Below, one piece after another: positions 7,263-12,435 of a stretch of 12,435 bases of DNA; positions within the stretch are counted from its first letter, which is position 1, and the number at the start of each line of letters is the position of its first letter. The stretch spans positions 4,371 to 16,805 of the forward strand of contig HF990617.1 in NCBI GenBank assembly GCA_000432135.1. Reading direction: 5' to 3'. Below the pieces are notes generated by a model, which saw only the letters and a program-made list of their open reading frames with translations, searched no databases and was not told the DNA's origin. The translations under genes and the position numbers were made by a program. This stretch comes from Firmicutes bacterium CAG:124 (GTDB taxonomy: Bacteria; Bacillota; Clostridia; Oscillospirales; Oscillospiraceae).

Positions 7263-7311
7263 AAGTAGAAAACGCATACACCAGTGGCTTCCCCGGTGGA
7301 GAGGCCGCTGG
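7263..7311 (-). terminator. Probable terminator after the HD-mnmA-rrf2 unit
   Basis: On the minus strand, CCAGCGGC (7311-7304) pairs with GCCACTGG (7288-7281) with one mismatch, and the inside TCTCC/GGGGA extends the stem. TGTATGCG and then TTTTC follow. It sits 19 bases after the Rrf2 stop and before the kdpD promoter. Confidence 0.5.
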
Positions 7312-7329
7312 GTGCTGCGCTAAAATCAG

Positions 7330-7746
7330 TCAGATCACATATTCATCCGCTGCGTCGGCGGTGGCCAGGGTGGAGAGGGGGATGGCGTCGAGACAGGCGG
7401 CGATTTGTTTGTCGAGCCGGTTCCAGACGGCGGACAGGCCGGAGGATACCTCGCAGCGCGTCAGCTGTACGTTCGTGCCGAGGCAGGACAGGGAGCCGTC
7501 CGCCGCGCGGATGATCTCGCCGATGGAATAGTCGGACGGTTCGCGCGTCAGGCGGTAGCCGCCGCCCTTGCCGTGCGTTCCCTCGACCAGTCCGTGCTCT
7601 GCCAGCGTGCGCAGGATGCGCTCAAGATACTTCTGCGACAGCTCCTGCCGCTCGGCGATCTGCCGCACGGGGACAAAGCCGCCGCGATGCTCCGCCAGAT
7701 CCAGCAGGATCAGAACCGCGTAGCGGCCCATGGATGAGATCAGCAT
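7330..7746 (-). CDS. Rrf2-family transcriptional regulator
   Basis: A 138-residue DNA-binding protein. The winged helix-turn-helix occupies residues 1-70: the opening SSMGRYAVLILLDLA, the helix VPVRQIAERQELSQKYLERI, and the wing GKGGGYRLTR. The sensor part follows, with IGEIIRAADGSLSCL, C88, C98 and the conserved AVWNRL. IscR-type members hold a cluster with three closely spaced Cys; here the third is missing at the expected place (S101/S102), and the next Cys is C118. Cluster binding is therefore uncertain, and a CymR-like cysteine-metabolism role is an alternative. GGGAGG lies 7 bases before the ATG, inside the end of mnmA, and the two genes overlap by 7 bases. Control of sulfur or Fe-S supply for tRNA thiolation would fit the context but is inference. 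Confidence 0.9.
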   Translation of the reverse strand: MLISSMGRYAVLILLDLAEHRGGFVPVRQIAERQELSQKYLERILRTLAEHGLVEGTHGKGGGYRLTREPSDYSIGEIIRAADGSLSCLGTNVQLTRCEVSSGLSAVWNRLDKQIAACLDAIPLSTLATADAADEYVI

Positions 7747-8828
7747 ACGGATTCCTCCCTTGCGATGATGCCGCCGCCAAGGACGGTGTCGCCATCATAG
7801 AGCACGGCGGACTGGCCGGGCGTGATGGCGCGCAGCGGCTCGTCGAAGACGAGGCGGACGCCTGCCTCCCCTGCCGGATAGACCGTGCAGGGCTGCTCCG
7901 GCTGGCGGTAGCGCGTTTTTGCGCTGCACCGGAACGGAAGCGCGGGCGCTTCGCCAGAGATCCAGTGCATACCGGGCACGAGGCATTCTCTTGTAAACAG
8001 CGCCTCGTTCGGGCCGACGACGACGGCGTTCCGCTCCGGCAGGATCTTCACGACATAAATTTTGCCGTCCGACGGCATCCGCAGGCCCCGGCGCTGGCCG
8101 ACGGTATAGTGGATAATGCCGCGGTGGGTGCCGACAACATTGCCGTTCAGGTCGAGGAACGGGCCGGGTTCTGGCGTTTTGCCGGTGCGGCTCTCGATGA
8201 CCTTCGCGTAATCGCCGTCCGGGACAAAGCAGATGTCCTGGCTGTCGTGCTTGCGGGCGTTGATCAGGCCGGCTTCGGCGGCAATTTCACGCGCTTCGGT
8301 CTTACGCAGGCTGCCAAGCGGGAACTTGACCCGCGCAAGCGTCTCCTGTGTCAGATCGTAGAGCACGTAGCTCTGGTCCTTCGTCTCGTCGAGGGCCTTT
8401 TTGAGGACGTACTTCTCCCCTTCCCGCTCGATGCGGGCATAGTGCCCGGTGGCGATATAGCGGCAGCCCATGATATCGGCGCGCTCAAACAGCTTGTCGA
8501 ATTTCAGATAGCGGTTGCAGTCGATGCAGGGGTTCGGCGTAATGCCGTGCTCATAGGCGTCCACAAAGCGGTCGATGACGCACTCGGCGAATTTGTCCTT
8601 GAGGTTGAAGACATAATACGGCATACCGAGGCGGTAGGCCACACTGCGTGCGTCCTCGACATCGTCGAGCGAACAGCAGGTGTTGGCCTTCGGAATGCCC
8701 GCGTCTTCATTATCATAGAGCTTCATCGTGCAGCCGATGCAGGAGAAGCCTGCGTCCGTCAGCAGCTTGGCCGCGACGGAGGAATCCACGCCGCCGGACA
8801 TGGCGACCAGTACCTTTTCAGTTTCCAT
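7740..8828 (-). CDS. mnmA: tRNA-specific 2-thiouridylase MnmA
   Basis: A 362-residue cytoplasmic enzyme that activates U34 of Glu, Gln and Lys tRNAs with ATP and inserts sulfur to make 2-thiouridine. The PP-loop is at residues 10-17 (MSGGVDSS). The catalytic cysteines are C101 in NPCIDCN and C200 in HDSQDICFVPDGDY, matching the two-cysteine mechanism of the family. TGHYARI (about 127-133) and GQRRGL mark the tRNA-binding regions, and the C-terminal beta-barrel closes the protein. Length is typical (about 360). The start ATG overlaps the end of the HD-domain gene by 11 bases and lacks a good ribosome-binding site, so it probably depends on coupled translation. The sulfur donor desulfurase (IscS) is not in the window. 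Confidence 0.97.
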   Translation of the reverse strand: METEKVLVAMSGGVDSSVAAKLLTDAGFSCIGCTMKLYDNEDAGIPKANTCCSLDDVEDARSVAYRLGMPYYVFNLKDKFAECVIDRFVDAYEHGITPNPCIDCNRYLKFDKLFERADIMGCRYIATGHYARIEREGEKYVLKKALDETKDQSYVLYDLTQETLARVKFPLGSLRKTEAREIAAEAGLINARKHDSQDICFVPDGDYAKVIESRTGKTPEPGPFLDLNGNVVGTHRGIIHYTVGQRRGLRMPSDGKIYVVKILPERNAVVVGPNEALFTRECLVPGMHWISGEAPALPFRCSAKTRYRQPEQPCTVYPAGEAGVRLVFDEPLRAITPGQSAVLYDGDTVLGGGIIAREESVC

Positions 8829-9381
8829 TGGCAGCCGGGGACGCCTGCATGGCGGTGATCGTGCGCTCCATCAGCTCGTCAAGGCTCCAGCCGAGCATAT
8901 CCGCGCCGCGCTCAATGACCTCGCGTGAGCAGCCTGCGGCGAACTTTTTATCCTTGAACTTCTTTTTGAGCGACTTGAGCTGAAGGTCCTGCACGCTTTT
9001 TGTCGGCAGCATCCGCACGACTGCGCCGATAAGGCCGGTCAGCTCGTCCGTGGCGTAGAGCACCTTTTCCATCTGGTGCTCCGGCTGCACGTCGACGGTG
9101 AGCAGATAGCCGTGGCTGACGACCGCATGGACAAGGCGCTCGTCCACGCCGCGTTCGCGCAGGATCTGCGCCTCCTTCGTGCAGTGCTGGTCGGGATACT
9201 GCTCAAAATCCAGATCGTGCAGGATACCGACGGTCTGCCAGAAGTCCGCCTCATCGGCATAGCCAAGCTGGGCGGCAAAATACCGCATCACATCGCCCAC
9301 GATACGCGCGTGCAGGCGGTGGAATTCACCCTCATTATATTCGCACAGCAGGTCCCATGCCTGCTCTCTGGTCGGAATCAT
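8818..9381 (-). CDS. HD-domain phosphohydrolase-like protein
   Basis: A 187-residue cytoplasmic protein of the HD superfamily. The metal-binding set is visible: H24 in RLHARIVGDVM, the H55-D56 doublet in GILHDLDFEQYP, H90 in VVSHGYLL and D112 in YATDELTGL. The layout resembles the stand-alone predicted HD hydrolases of about 180-190 residues (COG2316 type). Substrate is unknown; nucleotides or phosphate esters are usual for the superfamily. AGGAGG lies 7 bases before the ATG, and an excellent promoter with TATAAT sits 36 bases upstream. It is the first gene of the unit, overlapping mnmA by 11 bases. The overlap suggests a tie to tRNA modification or only shared expression. Confidence 0.88.
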   Translation of the reverse strand: MIPTREQAWDLLCEYNEGEFHRLHARIVGDVMRYFAAQLGYADEADFWQTVGILHDLDFEQYPDQHCTKEAQILRERGVDERLVHAVVSHGYLLTVDVQPEHQMEKVLYATDELTGLIGAVVRMLPTKSVQDLQLKSLKKKFKDKKFAAGCSREVIERGADMLGWSLDELMERTITAMQASPAANGN

Positions 9382-9416
9382 AGTTCTGCCTCCTGATCGT
9401 CCAGTTTCATTTGATG

Positions 9417-9445
9417 ATTATAGCACAGATCGGTGTCTGTGTACA
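9417..9445 (-). promoter_or_regulatory. Strong promoter of the HD-mnmA-rrf2 unit
   Basis: On the minus strand, TGTACA (9445-9440) as -35, a 17-base spacer, and a perfect TATAAT (9422-9417) preceded by TGC, giving an extended -10. The ATG at 9381 follows 35 bases later with AGGAGG in between. Confidence 0.72.
9424..9441. promoter_or_regulatory. Dyad inside the promoter spacer, candidate operator
   Basis: CACAGA and TCTGTG form a perfect 6-base inverted repeat with a 6-base centre, lying almost exactly between the -35 and -10 hexamers. A bound regulator here would block RNA polymerase. The Rrf2 protein encoded last in the same unit is a natural candidate. A related GTGTCTG recurs at 9452-9458. 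Confidence 0.42.
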
Positions 9446-9469
9446 GGGAAAGTGTCTGGTGTGTGCTGT

Positions 9470-9513
9470 AAAACGCGAAAATCCTCACCTTGCCGTGCGG
9501 CAGGGTGAGGATT
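9470..9513 (-). terminator. Intrinsic terminator after the toroid lipoprotein
   Basis: On the minus strand, AATCCTCACC and GGTGAGGATT form a perfect outer stem (9480-9513). An inner TGCC/GGCA pair with a GTGC-type loop extends it. TTTT, CGCG and TTTT follow, and it lies 14 bases after the lipoprotein stop codon. Confidence 0.88.
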
Positions 9514-9526
9514 GGGGTGCAGGCTT

Positions 9527-10480
9527 TCAGGGCGTAACGTCTGACATATCGTAGAGGGTGGGTTTTCCGTCGCGGGCGCGCTGGAGAGCGGTGAGGGCGT
9601 AGAACGCCTGCGTGGTGGCAAGCAGGTTGCCTCCGTCCTCCGGCGTATGGGCGAAGCTGCCGTCGTCCTGCGCGAAGCGCAGGAGCACGTCCTCCAGCGT
9701 CTGCCCGTTCTTCACAAAACGCGCGTCATCCAGCGAGAGGCCAAGCTCCGTCAGTGCTGTGAGCACCTGACTGACCGACTCGCTGCTCTCTGTTCCCCAG
9801 GAGGAAAACGCGCCGTTTTCCTCCTGCATCTGCGACAGACAGGAAAGCCCGGCTTCTACTGCCGCGGACACGTCCGCGCGGCTGCGGTAGCGGGCAAGCG
9901 CCTGCAGGGCCATGGCGGTCAGATCGGGATCTGACGCGCCACCGCCGAGACTCCAGCCGCCGTCGGCATTCTGCCGGGTCAGAATTGCGTCGACATAGCC
10001 GTCGCGCGTCGCCTGCACGGCGGCTGCGGAATTCTGCGGGAGCTCATAGCCGCCGCAGTCCAGCGCCAGCAGCGCAAACGCCGCGCCGTTGACGCCCTGT
10101 GCCGTCGTCTTTTCGAGGTCTGCCAGCGGCAGGAGCAGATTATAGCCGCCGACGTTTTGCGGGTCGCGCCCGATCGCCGTGAGGGCAAGGATCAGGCGGG
10201 AATACTCGGTATACCGGTTCTCGTCGAGGGTTCCGTCTGCCGCCTGCACGGCGGCTTCGACCGCCGTATAATACCGGTCAAAATATCCGTCCGACAGATC
10301 TGCCCCGGCACGCGCCAGGCCAAACACGATCCAGTCGCCGTCCAGCGAACCGAAGCCCGGCTCCGGCACCGCTGATTTCAGGTACTTTGCCGTCCGTTCC
10401 AGCGGCGTCTGCGTGCCGCCACAGGCGGACAGGAGCAGGCACAGCGCCAGAAGCAGCGCAACCGCTCGTATTCTTTTCAT
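9527..10480 (-). CDS. Lipoprotein with prenyltransferase/squalene-oxidase-like alpha/alpha-toroid repeats
   Basis: A 317-residue surface lipoprotein: MKRIR, a Leu-rich core, lipobox LSAC with Cys20, then GGTQTP. The rest is helical with repeats of the squalene-cyclase type, notably RQNADGGWSLGG (169-180) followed by DLTAMALQALARY, ENGAFSSWGTESSES (221-235) followed by QVLTALTEL, and QDDGSFAH (271-278) followed by TTQAFYALTAL. Such alpha/alpha barrels occur both in terpene enzymes and in ligand-binding proteins such as intrinsic factor and transcobalamin. The acidic motif of true cyclases is not apparent, and the protein is exported, so binding rather than cyclisation is more likely. The ATG is 4 bases after the stop of the propeller protein, with AAAGAGG 7 bases upstream, so the two form an operon. 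A terminator follows. The ligand is unknown. Confidence 0.85.
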   Translation of the reverse strand: MKRIRAVALLLALCLLLSACGGTQTPLERTAKYLKSAVPEPGFGSLDGDWIVFGLARAGADLSDGYFDRYYTAVEAAVQAADGTLDENRYTEYSRLILALTAIGRDPQNVGGYNLLLPLADLEKTTAQGVNGAAFALLALDCGGYELPQNSAAAVQATRDGYVDAILTRQNADGGWSLGGGASDPDLTAMALQALARYRSRADVSAAVEAGLSCLSQMQEENGAFSSWGTESSESVSQVLTALTELGLSLDDARFVKNGQTLEDVLLRFAQDDGSFAHTPEDGGNLLATTQAFYALTALQRARDGKPTLYDMSDVTP

Positions 10481-10484
10481 GCTG

Positions 10485-12435
10485 TTACCTCTTTACCGTC
10501 ATGGCCCGGCAGACCGGCTGGTTATCCTGATCCAGCAGGAACAGGCGGATCCGCGCGCCGCTTTCAACTGCCGCAAGCGTCTGTGCCTGCGTCAGCAGCT
10601 TTACCTGCACCATGCGTCCATTCTGATCATAATAGGCCACGGCCAGCTTCTGGCCATTTTCAAATTCGCCGCTGATCGTAAGCGAGCCGGTTTTGATATC
10701 ATAGGCCCAGGTCAGCATGCCGATCCGGCCGTTTTCCACCGTTCCGGGTTCGACCGTCAGCCTGACGGACGCGGTCGGTGTCTGCGTTTTGACGTTTGTG
10801 AGACGGCCGGACTCCTCGCTGTCCTGATCGTGGTACCGGACATAGGGGAAGCGGATGTCGATTGCCGCATCCTCCTCCGTAAGCGGGTCCTCCGACCACT
10901 GGACATACTTTGTCACGTCCCGCCGCAGGCCGTTCGCATAGACGAGATCGACCTGCATACCGGCAGGGTCGAAGACCTCACCGGCCCGATACTGCGTTTT
11001 ATCCGGCTGACAGGTAATTTCCAGCGTGACCGACGGCCCGAAGGCCATGAGCTTCGCGCTGTCGTTCTTGAAATACATCACGCCATAGGAATCCACGACC
11101 GGCGAGCAGATCGCATACTGCGCGTCCTTTCCGCTGGGCGTAAAGAGGACATAGGGCGTATCCACGCCGGATTCCTCCGTGACATAGTCTGCACGCGTCT
11201 GCCCTGCCTTGTCCTGCAGGACGCGGAGCTTGCCGGGCGTATAATTGTCGACGAAATAGACATAGACATAGCCGGTCGTCTTTTCATAGGCCGTCGTGAG
11301 AATGCCGGAGGTCTGCGGATAGCCCTGCGTCTGGACACGGTAGGCGATCGTGTGCGACGCAAGATCCACAACTGTAAGACTGTGGCCGCCGTACTCGCTG
11401 AACTGCGCCGTACCTCTGACGCCGATGTAGGCACGGCCATTGTACACCACCGGCGTTGAGGTGCTCATGGCCTGCGCGGTGCTCGTGCCGTTTTCCAGCT
11501 TCAGCGTCCACTTGCTGCCTGTCCGCAGCTGCCAGCCGTCGGACGTTTTCCCGGTTTTTACGCTGCAGAACCAGCCGCCCTTCGTGGTAAAACAGAAGGC
11601 ATCGGTCGCTTTATCATAGCAGATCGTGCTGCGCACGTCACCGCAGAGGCCGTCCCATTTGTCGAGCAGTCGCCCGGTCTTCGCGTCGAGCATCAGAAGA
11701 CTCCCGGTCATGGACTTGCTTCCGTCCGCGCCGTCGTCCGTGCCGACCAGAACATAGTCCTCGCAGGCATACGCGCCTGCCCAGTAATAGCCGCCTGGCG
11801 TCGTCCAATACCAGCAGGCGGTCTTTTCTTCATCCGTGCGCGCCGGGTCCTCGTCCGTGATGGACAGGCAGACAAAGTTTGCGGGAGATTCCTCGCTGCG
11901 CCAGAAGCCGGTGTAGAGATAGTCGCCGCAGACGGTGATCGGGCTGTTCGGCTGGCCCTCGAGCGGGTCATGGTAGATCCAGAGCGATTGCAGCGTTTCG
12001 GCGTTGAACGCCTGGATCGTACCGTCGGAAAGTCCGACGAACACCATGCCATTGGCATAGGCCGGAGGCGTGATGGAAAAGCTCGACGCGCGATCCATTT
12101 TGGCCTTCGTCAGGATCTCGCCGGAAACCGGGTCGACACGGCAGATCATATCCCCCGCGCAGACGATCAGAACGCCGTCCACCAGCAGCGGGCAGCCGGT
12201 CGAGCCGCTGTCTATGCCGCTGCCGATCGCATTCGACCAGTAAAGCGTGGACGCGTCGGCATCCACCGGCATCTGGATAGATACGACGGCGTTGTTGCTG
12301 CCTGCGGTGCCGCCGGGCGTGCCATTGGTGTCATAGCTCGTTCCGCGGAAATCGGCCCATTCGGCGGGAAGCTGCCGCAGCGTTTCGTTCTTCTGCGCAG
12401 CGCTGAGGGTCATTGCGGCGCGGGCCGCGCCGCCC
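10485..12435 (-). CDS. Large secreted PQQ-type beta-propeller and Ig-like surface protein (5' end outside window)
   Basis: At least 649 residues are encoded; the frame stays open to the window edge (GGAARAA before the first internal Met), so the true N-terminus, presumably with a signal peptide, is missing. Numbering from the Met at 12413, about eight propeller blades span residues 70-460, with repeats such as PLLVDGVLIVCAGD, NGMVFVGLSDGTIQAFN, GSLLMLDAKTG, PVVYNGRAYIGVRG and PVVDSYGVMYFKN. An Ig-like domain of the bacterial group-3 type follows (462-556: YRAGEVFDPAGMQVDLVYANG), then a beta-rich C-terminal domain (about 565-642). No SLH domain, sortase signal or lipobox is visible in this part. 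It leads the operon with the toroid lipoprotein 4 bases downstream. Function is unknown; a structural or ligand-capturing cell-surface role is the fair guess. It has many Cys for an exported protein. Confidence 0.85.
   Translation of the reverse strand, partial: GGAARAAMTLSAAQKNETLRQLPAEWADFRGTSYDTNGTPGGTAGSNNAVVSIQMPVDADASTLYWSNAIGSGIDSGSTGCPLLVDGVLIVCAGDMICRVDPVSGEILTKAKMDRASSFSITPPAYANGMVFVGLSDGTIQAFNAETLQSLWIYHDPLEGQPNSPITVCGDYLYTGFWRSEESPANFVCLSITDEDPARTDEEKTACWYWTTPGGYYWAGAYACEDYVLVGTDDGADGSKSMTGSLLMLDAKTGRLLDKWDGLCGDVRSTICYDKATDAFCFTTKGGWFCSVKTGKTSDGWQLRTGSKWTLKLENGTSTAQAMSTSTPVVYNGRAYIGVRGTAQFSEYGGHSLTVVDLASHTIAYRVQTQGYPQTSGILTTAYEKTTGYVYVYFVDNYTPGKLRVLQDKAGQTRADYVTEESGVDTPYVLFTPSGKDAQYAICSPVVDSYGVMYFKNDSAKLMAFGPSVTLEITCQPDKTQYRAGEVFDPAGMQVDLVYANGLRRDVTKYVQWSEDPLTEEDAAIDIRFPYVRYHDQDSEESGRLTNVKTQTPTASVRLTVEPGTVENGRIGMLTWAYDIKTGSLTISGEFENGQKLAVAYYDQNGRMVQVKLLTQAQTLAAVESGARIRLFLLDQDNQPVCRAMTVKR

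Noticed and set aside
7734..8858. A 374-codon plus-strand open frame opposite mnmA
   Set aside because: It lies wholly over a certain gene, has no ribosome-binding site or recognisable domain, and its composition is that of an antisense shadow in GC-rich DNA.
10413..11459. A 348-codon plus-strand open frame opposite the propeller and lipoprotein genes
   Set aside because: It crosses the boundary of two supported genes and contains no recognisable motif.

Overview
The window looks like chromosomal DNA of a GC-rich gut Clostridia, most likely an Oscillospiraceae/Ruminococcaceae-type Firmicute. The evidence is strong GGAGG ribosome-binding sites, sigma-A-like promoters, an Agr/LytTR-style two-component pair, a DUF4428/SHOCT protein, an Rrf2 regulator beside mnmA, a bile salt hydrolase, and a surface protein combining a PQQ-type propeller with an Ig-like domain. 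The genus is inferred, not shown. I saw no rRNA, tRNA, CRISPR array, insertion sequence or prophage gene, and no gene-free stretch longer than about 170 bases.

Layout. Positions 1-1639 (minus) hold a LytTR response regulator followed by its GHKL sensor kinase. The kinase is broken: its membrane half and its ATPase half lie in different frames, and the segment that should carry the phospho-accepting histidine is absent. A roughly 170-base divergent promoter region leads to a plus-strand group at 1813-3545: a small membrane protein, a zinc-ribbon/SHOCT protein, and a short lipoprotein interrupted by a frameshift inside a tandem repeat. A strong, probably two-way terminator (3575-3617) separates these from the minus-strand genes.

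From 3617 to the end everything is on the minus strand, in four apparent transcription units. (a) An Fe-S-type FMN reductase followed by a bile salt hydrolase (5270 to 3617), with a good promoter upstream and the terminator downstream. (b) A KdpD/KdpE-type two-component pair (7199 to 5393) whose kinase lacks the classical KdpD N-terminal domains. Its promoter carries a tandem TTAACA box typical of OmpR/PhoP-family regulators. (c) An HD-domain hydrolase, mnmA and an Rrf2 regulator (9381 to 7330), whose reading frames overlap end to end; their promoter has a dyad inside the -35/-10 spacer. (d) A large secreted propeller/Ig protein, cut by the window edge, followed 4 bases later by an alpha/alpha-toroid lipoprotein (12435 to 9527) and a clear terminator.

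The most notable points are the two damaged genes at the left end, the pairing of bile salt hydrolase with an iron-sulfur flavoprotein, the surface propeller plus toroid lipoprotein operon (a possible ligand-capture system of transcobalamin-like shape), and the candidate operator sequences.
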